Positions 19,839-28,607 of a stretch of 64,000 nucleotides of DNA are shown here, one piece after another. The notes under the pieces were generated by a model. It did not search any database. It was not told where the DNA came from and saw only the letters and a list, made by a program, of their open reading frames with translations. Every line of letters begins with the position of its first letter. Position 1 is the stretch's first letter. The translations under genes were made by a program, and so were the position numbers. Source of the stretch: Rhodoplanes sp963724735. Lineage in GTDB: Bacteria > Pseudomonadota > Alphaproteobacteria > Rhizobiales > Xanthobacteraceae. The DNA lies in NCBI GenBank assembly GCA_963724735.1, contig CAVRVX010000014.1:1-64000 (forward strand), read 5' to 3'.

Positions 19839-20446
19839 TCAGGTCGTCGGCCCTGGCGTGCGCGCTACGTTCATCAGCCAGCACACCATCGCGAAGTAAC
19901 CCACCAGGGTGAGCAGTTCCACCATCGTCGGCTCGCCCCACTCCTGGAGTGAATCCGAGTAGGTCTCGTCGCTCAGGCGGTGCTGGCCGATGAGTGCGCG
20001 GGCAATCGTGCGAGCGAGGGCAAGGTCGCTACGCAGGTCGTCTGGTGATGGCTCCCCGGCGTCCAGAGCGGCTAGACTAGTGCCGCACCTGGCACCCCGG
20101 CTGCCACAGCGAGCGGCAGGTGCATGTCCCACTCGAACACGTTGGACAGCTCGCGCGCCACTACGCAGATCGTCCATTCGCACAGCGCGGTATCGAGCGT
20201 GCCCTCGTACCGCAGCGTCTCGCCCAACTTGGCGACCACGCGCAGCAGCGGCGGGCGGTGCAGCAGAGGCCGGAAGGGACCGTATACGCCGCGGCGGGGG
20301 CCGTTGATCAGTTCGTCGGCCGCTTCCTGCTGCGCGGTGTCAAGCGCTGCGGGTGGCCCTGGACGTTCGGGCAAACCTGCTTCCGGAAAGCTCAAGACGG
20401 AGATTGCAGAGGGAGTAGAGACGGCTGCGAAAACAAGAATCCCCAA
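19839..20446 (-). pseudogene. Carboxymuconolactone decarboxylase (CMD/AhpD-like) protein, frameshifted
   Basis: Two frames combine to a CMD-fold protein of about 200 residues. The N-terminal frame has a hydrophobic signal-like start, then INGPRRGVYGPFRPLLHRPP and CEWTICVVARELSNVFEWDM, close to the family pattern. A one-base shift at about 20075 follows HLPLAVAAGV. The second frame gives LAALDAGEPSPDDLRSDLAL, GQHRLSDETYSD and VELLTLVGYFAMVCWLMN. This family includes peroxide reductases and gamma-carboxymuconolactone decarboxylases; the exact substrate cannot be read. Confidence 0.75.
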
Positions 20447-20448
20447 GA

Positions 20449-20853
20449 GTGATCCGAATTCAGAAGGCGGGCAGGCACGGGCCGCGTAAGCGGCTTGGTG
20501 AGGGGCGGGTGCCGGCTTCCATTGACGCCGGCACCCACTGGTGCCGCGTACAGCTAATTCAAGCTCACCGCAACCCGATACACAATCGCGTGACAGAGTC
20601 CGTGTTTATCAAGACGCACCAGAAAACCTATTCCGTCGAGCTTGAGGACGGGTCGAGGTGGCTGATTTGGCCTCCGGACATTTACGGCACCTTGCGCTGG
20701 TCGCCATCGACTGATCTGCGCGTGGTCGAGATCAACGATATTTTTTTCACTCACTCCCTCGTCGATCAGGATGGAACATTAGTCCGCGTCATAAGCGCGG
20801 ACGCAGATTGGATTCCGAAACGAATGCGCGACCGCCCGATTGCGGCGGAATGA
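20449..20853 (+). CDS. Small hypothetical protein
   Basis: The C-terminal 85 residues look like a genuine protein: FIKTHQKTYSVELEDGSRWL, then IWPPDIYGTLRW, then VVEINDIFFTHSLVD. I recall small uncharacterised proteins of this pattern in related bacteria but no function is known. The open frame begins at 20449, but a GTG at 20590 (VTESVFIK) marks the start of the conserved-looking part and may be the true start. No signal peptide or membrane segment is seen. Confidence 0.5.
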   Translation: MIRIQKAGRHGPRKRLGEGRVPASIDAGTHWCRVQLIQAHRNPIHNRVTESVFIKTHQKTYSVELEDGSRWLIWPPDIYGTLRWSPSTDLRVVEINDIFFTHSLVDQDGTLVRVISADADWIPKRMRDRPIAAE

Positions 20854-21197
20854 CGAGCGTAGTGCCGCGCCGCCCATGAGGGCGAGTTGTGATCGCCGGC
20901 GTTTTCTTCATTGCTGCAATACACCACGCGACCGGCATGCAACCGGCCGGCATCCACATACCCGTTGACCCGTTTCCTTAACAGTCGCATTCCGCCCTCC
21001 ATAAAAAGGCTGCTCAGGCCCGCGAGTGTGTCGACGAATATTTCGAAGCGTTACGAACTCGACCGCGATCACGCGCGACCGCTTGCCGATCGCGAACTCA
21101 CTGGCACGGGTGACGTTTACCTATATACTCTCGTTAAACTATACTCTCGTTAAACTAACGAACCGTCTCAAAAACAGGACGTTAATGAGGAGAATCC
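20854..21197. other. Intergenic region before the SDR stub
   Basis: No gene is supported here. Its right end holds the tandem repeat and inverted repeat described separately. The rest is unremarkable spacer. Confidence 0.4.
21124..21160 (+). promoter_or_regulatory. Tandem 16-bp repeat with inverted repeat, probable operator
   Basis: The 16-mer TATACTCTCGTTAAAC occurs twice in tandem (21124-21139 and 21140-21155). The second copy runs into CGTTA-AAC-TAACG (21148-21160), a 5-bp inverted repeat. It lies about 40-70 bases upstream of the SDR start, where a repressor of the TetR type would be expected to bind. No regulator gene remains nearby. Confidence 0.5.
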
Positions 21198-21305
21198 ATG
21201 GCTACCGCTGCACCAAAACACGACCAAAGCAAGACCGCGATCATTGTCGGCGCCACGCGGGGTTTGGGCCTCGGGCTTGCAGCGATGAAAATGAATACGT
21301 ATTAA
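21198..21305 (+). pseudogene. Short-chain dehydrogenase/reductase, truncated N-terminal stub
   Basis: A GAGGAG ribosome site precedes ATG 21198. The 35-codon frame reads MATAAPKHDQSKTAIIVGAT then RGLGLGLA, the first strand and GxxxGxG nucleotide-binding loop of an SDR enzyme. It breaks into unrelated sequence (KMNTY) and stops at 21305. The rest of a normal 240-residue SDR is missing, so a deletion has removed it while its control region stayed. Confidence 0.75.
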
Positions 21306-21501
21306 AAGCTACCTATGTCCTTAAGGAAATAAAAACTGTACTCCTCGTTTTGGGATAAATTGCGTCTCATGCGCTCGTCGGTGGGCTGCACCACCAATAC
21401 GTCCAAATCTGAGGTTTCGGTACATACAACTGTTTTGACTTAATCGTGCTCAGATTTTCGGCAACCTGAGACTTGGCTGATTCCCGATGGAGGGAGCTTG
21501 G

Positions 21502-22437
21502 ATGCGCAAGGTCGTCGTCGGCGCATTGCTTGTCGTAGTGCTCGTGACCGGCAGTTTGACCGTCGCCTATAATTTTTGGCCGGGAGCAGGGCCTAGCCGT
21601 GCGCCAAGGCTTGCACCTGTGCTGCCGCTCGAGCCGGTGACGCGCTCCTTGACGATAGTTGCACCAGTTGCAATCGCACATTTGGCGATTTGGACTGCAC
21701 TTGATGCGCAAGCGCCCCGCAAGTTTGAGGGTAAGCAGGAGAAGCCCACAACTGATCTCCTTAATAACGCAAGCATCAGCTGGACCGTTGAGCGCGGTCC
21801 GCTTTAAATCGTAACTCGAGATGAACGGTTGATTATCTCGACGCCGCTTACCGGCGCAGCACACCTGAGCGGCCAAATTTCCAGTACAGCTGGGGATCTG
21901 GTCGGCACCCTCGGCGGCATCGTCAATCAGGGCCTTGGCCAGGATCTGCAGCGGCTGACCGGGCAGACCATCGGTCAGGACGCAGGCTTCCGCGGCAATC
22001 TCACGATCACGTCACGCCCAGCGCTAACCCGGAATTGGCGGCTCGAACCGAACCTGAGCGGCCAAGTTTCGATAACACGCGCCTCGCTGACATTCGCCGG
22101 CGTTCCTTTCGAGGTTGGAGATCAAGTCAAGCCTATGCTCGATCATTCGATCGATGAGCAGATGGTTGAATTTTAATCACGGCTTCGGAACAGTCCTGTA
22201 TTTGAACAAGCCGTCCGCCGTGAATGGGCCTATATATGTCGCTCAGTTCCGCTCAGCCAAGCTAGAAGCGACCTTCCAAGGCTTTGGTTCGAGGTTCGGC
22301 CGACGCGGGCATTCGCTGCGCAGCCGCGAATGGATACCGCTTCGGTCATTCTGACGATGGGCCTTGAAGCGGAGACCCGGGTCGTCCCCAGCGAGACCAA
22401 GCCGAATTGTCCCTTTCCGCCTCAGTTGGAATCTACG
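21502..22437 (+). pseudogene. DUF4403 family protein with two in-frame stop codons
   Basis: GGAGGGAG precedes ATG 21502. The protein begins with a single membrane helix or signal anchor (VVVGALLVVVLVTGSLTVAY) and continues with the DUF4403 pattern: LLNNASISWTVERGPL, LIISTPLTGAAHLSGQ, LTITSRPALTRNWRLEPNLS and EAETRVVPSETKPNCPFPPQ. One reading frame runs throughout but is broken by TAA at 21805 and TAA at 22174. Both stand where a sense codon is expected (VERGPL*IVTRDERLI and QMVEF*SRLRNSPVFEQ). The frame is cut off at about 22437 by a hairpin repeat block. The family is uncharacterised and probably periplasmic or membrane-attached. Confidence 0.8.
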
Positions 22438-22440
22438 GCG

Positions 22441-22660
22441 CTACTTCCCCTCTCCCCGCTTGCGGGGAGAGGGGAAGTGACACCGGCTCTCCCCAACGGG
22501 GAGAGGTGAAGCAAGGCCGAGTGAGACAGCGGCGAGCAGGTGAGGGGGCGTGCCCTCGTTGCCGCGCGAGCACAGCGCCCCCTCACCCGGCGAGGAATTC
22601 GCTGCGCTCATTCCTCGCCACCCTCTCCCGCGCGGGGAGAGGGAACCGCAGCCCCAGCGC
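22441..22660. repeat. CTCTCCCC/GGGGAGAG hairpin repeat block, third copy
   Basis: A dense run of inverted repeats (CCCCTCTCCCCGCTTGCGGG and its complement, CTCTCCCC-AACGGGGAGAG, GGTGAGGGGG paired with CCCCCTCACC, and CACCCTCTCCC-GCGCGGGGAGAGGG). It is the same family as 1000-1160 and 2994-3183. It marks the boundary between the decayed island and tolB. Confidence 0.6.
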
Positions 22661-22719
22661 GCCGTCCGCATTGTCTCGCCGCAAACTGCGCGCCGTCCGC
22701 ATTGTCTCACCGCAAACCG
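22658..22719. repeat. 31-bp tandem duplication beside tolB
   Basis: The unit GCGCCGTCCGCATTGTCTC with CCGCAAAC following occurs twice with a 31-base period and two mismatches. It lies just past the tolB stop codon. Confidence 0.6.
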
Positions 22720-22736
22720 CGCCCGCTCGCTTTGCC

Positions 22737-24068
22737 TCAGCTCAACAGCGGCGACCAGGCGGGATCGGAGGCGAAGCTCGGCGTCTGCACGCGCTGCTCG
22801 TTGCGCCCCGTCACGTCGATGGTGAACAGCGACGGCCCGTTGCCGGGATCGCGGAAGAACATCAGCACGCGGCCGTTCGGCGCGAAGGTCGGCCCTTCGT
22901 TATGGTAGCCCTCGGTCAACAGGCGCTCGCCGCTGCCGTCCGGCTTGATGATGCCGATGCCGAAGCCGCCCTGCGTCTGCTTGGTGAAAGCGATGAAGTC
23001 GCCGCGCGGCGACCACACCGGCGTCGAGTAAGCGCCGTCGCCGAAGCTGATGCGCTGCCCCGACCCGCCGTTCGACGGCATGACATAGATCTGCTGCCGG
23101 CCGCCGCGATCCAATTCGAAGCAGATGCGGGTGCCGTCCGGCGAATAGCACGGGGCGGTGTCGATCGCCGGCGTGTCGGTGAGCCGCGTCGTCGTCTTCG
23201 AACGCAGGTCCATCACGAACAGGTTGGAGTTGCCGCCCTGCTGCAGGCTCATGATCACGCGCTGGCCGTCGGGCGAAAAGCGCGGCGAAAAGGTCATGCC
23301 GGGGAAGTTGCCGACGATCTCGCGCTGGCCGGTCTCGACATTGAGGAGATAGACGCGCGGATCGCCCTGGCCGAACGACATATAGGTGATTTCCTGCGTC
23401 GTCGGCGAGAAGCGCGGCGTGAGCACAAGGTCGTCGCCGCGAGTGAGATAGCGCACATTGGCGCCGTCCTGGTCCATCAGCGCGAGGCGCTTGATGCGCC
23501 GGTCCTTCGGCCCGGTCTCGTCGATGAACACGATGCGGGTGTCGAAATAGCCCTTCTCGCCGGTCAGCCGCTCGTAGATCGCATCGGCGATGATGTGGGC
23601 GATGCGGCGGAAATTGTCGGCCGAGGTGAAGTATTGCTGGCCGGCGAGCTGGGCGCCGCCGACCACGTCCCACAGGCGGAATTCGGCCTTGAGCCGGCCG
23701 TCCGCCTGGCGGGTGAGGCGCCCGGTCACCAGTCCCTGGGCGTTGATCGCGCGCCAATCGGGAAAGCGGGGGACGACGTCGATCGTGGTGATCTTCTCGA
23801 TGAAGGCGGCCGGATCGATCGGCGCGAACAGGCCCGAGCGCTTGAGATCGCCGCTGATGATCTGGGTGATCGCGCGCGCCTGCTCAGAGTCGGCGGGACT
23901 GCCGCCGACGAAATCGGGCAGCGCGATCGGCAGCGGCTGCACATTGCCCTGGGTGACGTCGATGTTCAGCACCGCGCGCGCCGGCTGCGGCGGCAGCCCA
24001 AGCAGCGCGCCCGCCCCCGCCGCGGCGGTGGCGGCGAGGAGACCGCGACGCGTCAGTCGCTCGTGCAT
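22737..24068 (-). CDS. tolB: Tol-Pal system translocation protein TolB
   Basis: The periplasmic beta-propeller protein of the Tol-Pal envelope system, which links the inner-membrane motor to Pal and the outer membrane. The protein has about 443 residues with a twin-arginine-like signal (TRRGLLAATAAAGAGALLG), a TolB N-terminal domain, and propeller blades with SPDG-type repeats (RFSPDGQRV, CYSPDGTRI, TFAPNGRV). GGAGG lies 11 bases upstream of ATG 24068; ATG 24077 is an alternative. About 270 bases separate it from tolA. No pal gene follows. Confidence 0.95.
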   Translation of the reverse strand: MHERLTRRGLLAATAAAGAGALLGLPPQPARAVLNIDVTQGNVQPLPIALPDFVGGSPADSEQARAITQIISGDLKRSGLFAPIDPAAFIEKITTIDVVPRFPDWRAINAQGLVTGRLTRQADGRLKAEFRLWDVVGGAQLAGQQYFTSADNFRRIAHIIADAIYERLTGEKGYFDTRIVFIDETGPKDRRIKRLALMDQDGANVRYLTRGDDLVLTPRFSPTTQEITYMSFGQGDPRVYLLNVETGQREIVGNFPGMTFSPRFSPDGQRVIMSLQQGGNSNLFVMDLRSKTTTRLTDTPAIDTAPCYSPDGTRICFELDRGGRQQIYVMPSNGGSGQRISFGDGAYSTPVWSPRGDFIAFTKQTQGGFGIGIIKPDGSGERLLTEGYHNEGPTFAPNGRVLMFFRDPGNGPSLFTIDVTGRNEQRVQTPSFASDPAWSPLLS

Positions 24069-24338
24069 GGCGGACATTTCCTCCAAACCGAATGTTCTGA
24101 TCCTGGTGTCAATTCCTTCATGCGTCGGAATGCGAGCGAATTATGGTGGCGCGAGGGCGGCGGCGGCCGCCTACGATTTGTTAATGATCGGCCGCAATGC
24201 AGCGCAGCGGGCAGCCCGTCGGCGGCTCAGCCGGGCGGAATGCGAACCGCGGGTCGCGCGCCTGATTCTCGGGAAATGAGCGATCCGGGATCGCTATCGT
24301 CGCGCCAGCGCCGAGGGCGCCCGCGCAGGGTCGCCCGG

Positions 24339-25319
24339 TCAGCCGCGGAACATGTCGCGGGGATCGAAAGTGACCTCGACGTCCCGCCAAATCTCATACT
24401 TCGCGATCGGCAGCTTGTAGGGCTGGCAGCGCTTGATCGCGCGCAGCGCGCTTTCGGCGGCGATCTGGAAGATCGGGTGATTGCCGCGATTGAGCAGCAT
24501 CGGGTCGGCGGAGAGCGAGCCGTCCTGGCGCAATTGGAGGCGCACCCGGACGATCAGCTCCTTGGCCTCGAGCACTCCGGCGGGCGGATTCCAGCACGCC
24601 TGGATTTGCGCGCGCAGCGCGTCGATCTCGCTTTGCGACAGGGTGGCGGCCGTCCCGCTCGGCAGGCCGAGCGAAGGCGTCGTGTTGAGCGTGTCGCCGG
24701 CCGCGGCCTGGCGCTGCGGGTAGCGCTTGTCGAGGAGGGCGGCGATCCGGTTCGGATCGAACGCCTGCTCCCGCTTCTTCGCTTCCTCGCGCTTCTTCGC
24801 CTCTTCGCGGCGCTTCTGCTCCTCGCGCTTCTTCGCCTCTTTTTCCTTTTCCTTGCGCTTTGCCTCTTCCTTCTTCAGCGCCTCGGCGATCGGATCGGGC
24901 TCGTTGGCCTTGGCTTTTTCCGGCTTTGCCTCGGACTCCGCCTTGGCCTTTTCCGGCTTCGGCTCCGGCTCGGGCTCGGCCTTCGCCTTTTCCGGCTTCG
25001 GCTCCGGCGGCTTGAAGTCGGTGACGGGCATTGGCTCGGCCGAGGCGGTCTTGATCTCCGGCTTCGGGCTGACCTTGAGGTTGGATTCTTCGACGGGTTT
25101 GGGCGCGTCGATCTTTTCGACAAGCTGCTTCGGCTTCTCGACCTTGGCGGCCGTCCGCACCCCGGCCGTCAACTGCGAGAAGTCGGTGTCCGAAATGATG
25201 TCGACCGGAAGCAACTCGGTCATGCCCGCCTCGAGCGGCTTCACGCCAAAGGAGACGAGGCCCCACAGGAGCACGCCAGCGTGGATCGAGGCCGATATGA
25301 TGAGCGCGCTCCGCCGCAT
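24339..25319 (-). CDS. tolA: Tol-Pal system protein TolA
   Basis: The inner-membrane protein that spans the periplasm and passes force from TolQ-TolR to the outer membrane. The 326 residues show one N-terminal membrane helix (about 7-27), a Pro/Lys/Glu-rich stretch, a long charged KEEAKRKEKEKEAKKREEQK-type helix (about 150-195), and a C-terminal TolA/TonB-like domain with IQACWNPPAG and VRVRLQLRQDGSL. Its start is three bases from the tolR stop, so they are co-translated. Confidence 0.93.
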   Translation of the reverse strand: MRRSALIISASIHAGVLLWGLVSFGVKPLEAGMTELLPVDIISDTDFSQLTAGVRTAAKVEKPKQLVEKIDAPKPVEESNLKVSPKPEIKTASAEPMPVTDFKPPEPKPEKAKAEPEPEPKPEKAKAESEAKPEKAKANEPDPIAEALKKEEAKRKEKEKEAKKREEQKRREEAKKREEAKKREQAFDPNRIAALLDKRYPQRQAAAGDTLNTTPSLGLPSGTAATLSQSEIDALRAQIQACWNPPAGVLEAKELIVRVRLQLRQDGSLSADPMLLNRGNHPIFQIAAESALRAIKRCQPYKLPIAKYEIWRDVEVTFDPRDMFRG

Positions 25320-25322
25320 CGG

Positions 25323-25778
25323 CTACGACCCCTGCTCGACTTCGGTGACGAGAGCAACGCGGCGGAATCCGGCGGCGGAAATCCTGCCCATCACGCGCAT
25401 CACCGTGCCGTAATCGACCCGGCGGTCGCCGCGCACGAAGATGCGCTCGTCCATCCCGCCGCGCGCCTCGGTGACCGCCTTGAGTTTGGGAACAAGCTCC
25501 TCGACTGCGATTTCGCTGTTCTGCAGGAAAACCTTGCCGTCGGTGCTGACCGAGATCGTCAGCGGCTCTTTGTCTTGTTCGAGGCCCTTGGCCTGGGTTT
25601 GGGGCAGGTCGAGCGGCACGCCGACGGTCAGGAGCGGGGCGGACACCATGAAAATGATGAGCAGGACCAGCATCACGTCGACCATCGGCGTGACGTTGAT
25701 CTCGCTCATGATCGGCTTGCGGCGGTGACGGCGCTTCCCCGATGCGCCGCCTGCGGCCAGCATCATGGCCATTCCCAC
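25323..25778 (-). CDS. tolR: Tol-Pal system protein TolR
   Basis: ExbD/TolR family partner of TolQ. The 151-residue protein has a basic N-terminus (KRRHRRKPIMSEINVTPMVD), one membrane helix (VMLVLLIIFMVSAPLL) containing the conserved aspartate just before it (MVDVM), and a periplasmic domain with DKEPLTISV and RGDRRVDYG. It sits between tolQ (80 bases away) and tolA. Confidence 0.95.
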   Translation of the reverse strand: MGMAMMLAAGGASGKRRHRRKPIMSEINVTPMVDVMLVLLIIFMVSAPLLTVGVPLDLPQTQAKGLEQDKEPLTISVSTDGKVFLQNSEIAVEELVPKLKAVTEARGGMDERIFVRGDRRVDYGTVMRVMGRISAAGFRRVALVTEVEQGS

Positions 25779-25858
25779 AGTCCCCGTGCTTTCTATCGCC
25801 CGCGCCCCTCTGCGCGTACGCCCCTCACTGCTTTGCTTGCCCCTTATTTTTCAGAGGC

Positions 25859-26551
25859 TTAGACGTGTTCATCGATTTGGCGTGATAGGATGGCAGAGAA
25901 TTCGTCGGCGAACCCCTGCAGCCTTGTCGCCTGTTTGTTCACCTCGGACGAGAACTTATTGTAGAAAATGGTCGCTGGTATGGCAGCGACGAGGCCGATC
26001 GCAGTTGCGAGCAGGGCCTCCGCGATGCCCGGTGCAACCACTGCGAGCGATGTGTTCTTCGACACCGCAATCGCCTGGAAGCTGTTCATGATGCCCCACA
26101 CGGTGCCGAACAGACCGACAAAGGGGCTTGCCGAGCCGACCGTGGCCAGCACCAGGAGCCATCTTTCCAGCCGCTCGACCTCGCGCTGAATGGTGACGTC
26201 CATCACCTTATCGAGCCGCATCTGCAGGCTGGCGAGGGCCGGCTGCGGGCCCTCGAAGCTGCGCTTCCACTCGCGCATCGCCGCGACAAACAACGCGGCC
26301 ATTGAGTCGGTCGGCCGGGTGGAGAGGGCGCGATAGAGCTCCTCAAGCGACTGGCCCGACCAGAACACCTGCTCGAATTGCTTCATCGCCTGCCGTGTTC
26401 GGCTGTAGAGGATGAATTTGTCGATGGCGATCGCCCACACGCATATGGACGCCATGAGCAGCCCGATCATCACGAGCTTGACGACCCAGTCGGCCTTCAA
26501 AAACAGGCCGATGATCGAGATTTCGGAAGCGAGGCCGGGCAATTGGTTCAT
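25859..26551 (-). CDS. tolQ: Tol-Pal system protein TolQ
   Basis: MotA/TolQ/ExbB proton-channel family protein of 230 residues, the first gene of the tol operon here. It has three membrane segments: one near residues 22-45, and two in the second half containing VGSASPFVGLFGTVWGIMNS and LATAIGLVAAIPATIFYNKF. A longer open frame to 26857 precedes the ATG at 26551, but the added sequence is arginine-rich and not TolQ-like. A TTAA-N7-TTAA site lies about 325 bases upstream. The usual thioesterase gene ybgC is not adjacent. Confidence 0.95.
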   Translation of the reverse strand: MNQLPGLASEISIIGLFLKADWVVKLVMIGLLMASICVWAIAIDKFILYSRTRQAMKQFEQVFWSGQSLEELYRALSTRPTDSMAALFVAAMREWKRSFEGPQPALASLQMRLDKVMDVTIQREVERLERWLLVLATVGSASPFVGLFGTVWGIMNSFQAIAVSKNTSLAVVAPGIAEALLATAIGLVAAIPATIFYNKFSSEVNKQATRLQGFADEFSAILSRQIDEHV

Positions 26552-26872
26552 GGCGGTTCTTCGGCAACTCCGTCGGGGCGTGCGAGCCGCAACGTTCACC
26601 CGAGGCGCGGCCGTCAAGGCAGGTCGTTGGTTAAGCTCGATCCGGAAACGCTCTCTCCGAAACGCGACAGCGTCTCGGTTCCGCGCCAAACTTGACCAAA
26701 AGAGGGCGTTTCGCCCCCGCACAAACCCGCATGCCATCCGGCTGAAGGGGCTGGCCGGGCGCCTCGTTCCCAGCAGTGAGAAGCGCCCGATTGTCGTGCG
26801 GGGCATGTTCAAGGCGACCCTGTGCTGGCCGCCCCGAACACGCCCGCTCGCGCTCATTACGGCGCGGCGAGG

Positions 26873-26887
26873 TTAATGCGGAGTTAA
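26873..26887. promoter_or_regulatory. TTAA-N7-TTAA site upstream of tolQ, CtrA-like
   Basis: The exact 15-base pattern TTAA-TGCGGAG-TTAA lies in the spacer between DUF202 and tolQ. This spacing is the consensus of the alphaproteobacterial cell-cycle regulator CtrA. Chance occurrence in a high-GC genome is low but not negligible, and the distance to the tolQ start is rather long. Confidence 0.4.
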
Positions 26888-26973
26888 TCGGTATGGCGCG
26901 CGCAGAGATTTCGGGCGCTTCGCCGCGCGATCCGTCAGGCATGTCAAAGAAGTGCCGAATCACCGAGCCCCGA

Positions 26974-27360
26974 TCAGGCGGCCACGAGATAAACGCTGTA
27001 GCCGGCAACAACCGACATCAACAGCGCCAATAGAATCAACTCGGCACGAGCGCCACTGGCGACGTGCGTCTCGGTGTCGTCGAGCAGCCTCCTCGTCCCA
27101 AGGAAACGCGCCGTTGCGAACAGTAGAAGACCAAGACCGCCGAAGATAAGCGCAAGGCCGACATAGCGCCCGAACGGCCCGGAAAGATTGTCCACCGGAT
27201 TTTGATGCGCCGCATCGGCGGCCGCGGATCTCGCGATCGCATCCAAGAACAGGTTGAATTTCTCGATGACGAACCCGAAGGCGATCACGGCGATGCCCGT
27301 GCGCACCCAGGCAAGAAACGTCCGTTCATTGGCCGCATGGTCGCTATAGCCACGAATCAT
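26974..27360 (-). CDS. DUF202 (YidH-like) inner membrane protein
   Basis: A 128-residue protein with the family start NERTFLAWVRTGIAVIAFGF (first helix), a second helix GLALIFGGLGLLLFATARF, and a third near the C-terminus (LILLALLMSVVAGYSVYLV). DUF202 proteins are small membrane proteins of unknown function. It lies on the tol strand but about 420 bases upstream of tolQ. Confidence 0.85.
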   Translation of the reverse strand: MIRGYSDHAANERTFLAWVRTGIAVIAFGFVIEKFNLFLDAIARSAAADAAHQNPVDNLSGPFGRYVGLALIFGGLGLLLFATARFLGTRRLLDDTETHVASGARAELILLALLMSVVAGYSVYLVAA

Positions 27361-27415
27361 GGGGCGCCACCTCCTGCTTTATCGCGACAAACGCCCGCGG
27401 GCGCGGACGCTGAAT

Positions 27416-28316
27416 CTAGAGCCCGCGCATGAATTCGGGCCGCAGCACGGGCGCGCCGCGGCGTGCGTGCGCGATCAGCGCAAGTAGCCGATCGCGATCG
27501 TGAGGGAGCGTTCCCGCGAGCGGCAGGCAGTTCGAGGCGTGGTTGGAGCGGAACGTGACCGGCCGGGGTGGATCGAGCCGCTGCAGAAGCCGCTCCTGCT
27601 CGGCGAGCACACCCGCATCGTCCTGTTCCTCGAAAGGCGTGCCGTCGCGCTCGAACCGGGTCACGAACTCCTCGACTTCGTCTTCGGAAAGCCGAAGCTG
27701 AAGCGTCGAGAGAAAATCGGGCGGCGCGCGGTTCACGACGTCCGCGGTTCCGTCGATGTGCTCGCGCCACAAACGCGTGCCGCCGAGCCCGAGCACGACC
27801 GTCGCGGAGACGGCGATGCCCGCCTCGCGCGCCCGGCCAAGCGCTTCGACAATAGTGTCGGGCGTTGCGCCCTTACGGATGCGGTTGAGTATGACCGCGG
27901 CGCCAGAACTCGATGCCGACATAGACGAGCGAGAGCTTCTTTGCCTGCAGCCGTTGCAGCTCGCCGACCGGCTTGTGGGTCAGATTGATCGGCGTGGCAT
28001 AGCAGGAGACGCGCTCGAGCGCCGGAAACGCCGCCGCGAGCTTGTCGAGGATCGCGGAAAGATCATCGACGGAAAGCACCAGCGCGTCGCCGTCGGCGAG
28101 GAATATGCGCGAGGCGTCCGGCCAGAAGCGGGCGCACGTGTCGGTGTCGGCGAAAACGTCGGGAAGCGGGCGCGCCCGAAACGTCTTCGTCTTGTACATC
28201 GAGCAGAAGGTGCAGTGGTTGAACGAGCAGCCGATCGTCGCCTGGATGATCAGGTTGCGCCCTTCGCTGGGGGGCCGATAGAGCGGTTCGTCGTAGCGGA
28301 TCGGAAAGGCCGGCAT
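27416..28316 (-). pseudogene. Radical SAM protein, frameshifted
   Basis: The N-terminal frame (28316 to about 27905) starts MPAFPIRYDEPLYRPPSEGR and contains CSFNHCTFC (CxxxCxxC, the 4Fe-4S ligand set). The second frame resumes with GAAVILNRIRKGATPDTIVE, GLGGTRLWREHIDGT and LSEDEVEEFVTRFERDGTPF. The junction at about 27905 needs one base removed: an extra T turns GIESGAAV into GIEFWRRG. The joined product of about 300 residues would match small radical SAM enzymes of the Elp3/MiaB-like superfamily, with no known substrate. It is either inactivated or carries a sequencing error. Confidence 0.82.
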
Positions 28317-28607
28317 GGTCCCGTCGCGCGCTGTTCGCAGTGCTCCTTGGGCTATTGTGCACCAGAGGGCATGGCGCGCAACACCCGCTCAAATGATAAT
28401 CGCCGCAAGCCGTCTGCTCATTCTACAGGCAAGCGGTTCACTTTGTTGATCTGGCTCAAACGGGCAGGGGCCATTTTTTGGTTGCGTAATGCATCCAAGT
28501 TCGGGCTTTGCAGTTTGGTTAGAAGGACCGGTTTCGCCCTGCTAGTCTGAGACAGGGTGCGATGAGCCGGGTTTCATCTCTCCCGTTCACCGACGAAGGA
28601 ACGCCGA

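Noticed and set aside
20911..21153. An 80-codon plus-strand frame upstream of the SDR stub
   Set aside because: Runs through the tandem operator repeat and shows no protein-like pattern.
10868..22437. A flanking att repeat of the tRNA-Ser 3' end
   Set aside because: I looked for the TTCGAATCCC-type end by eye in the island and did not find it, so no attachment site is annotated.
22441..22719. A CRISPR array made of the repeats before tolB
   Set aside because: The repeats are inverted hairpins and one 31-bp tandem pair without regular unique spacers, and no cas genes are present.
22407..25862. A 1151-codon open frame on the plus strand opposite tolB, tolA and tolR
   Set aside because: It is antisense to three genes with clear family motifs, is extremely rich in Arg, Ala and Leu, and starts in a hairpin repeat. 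High GC content produces such frames.
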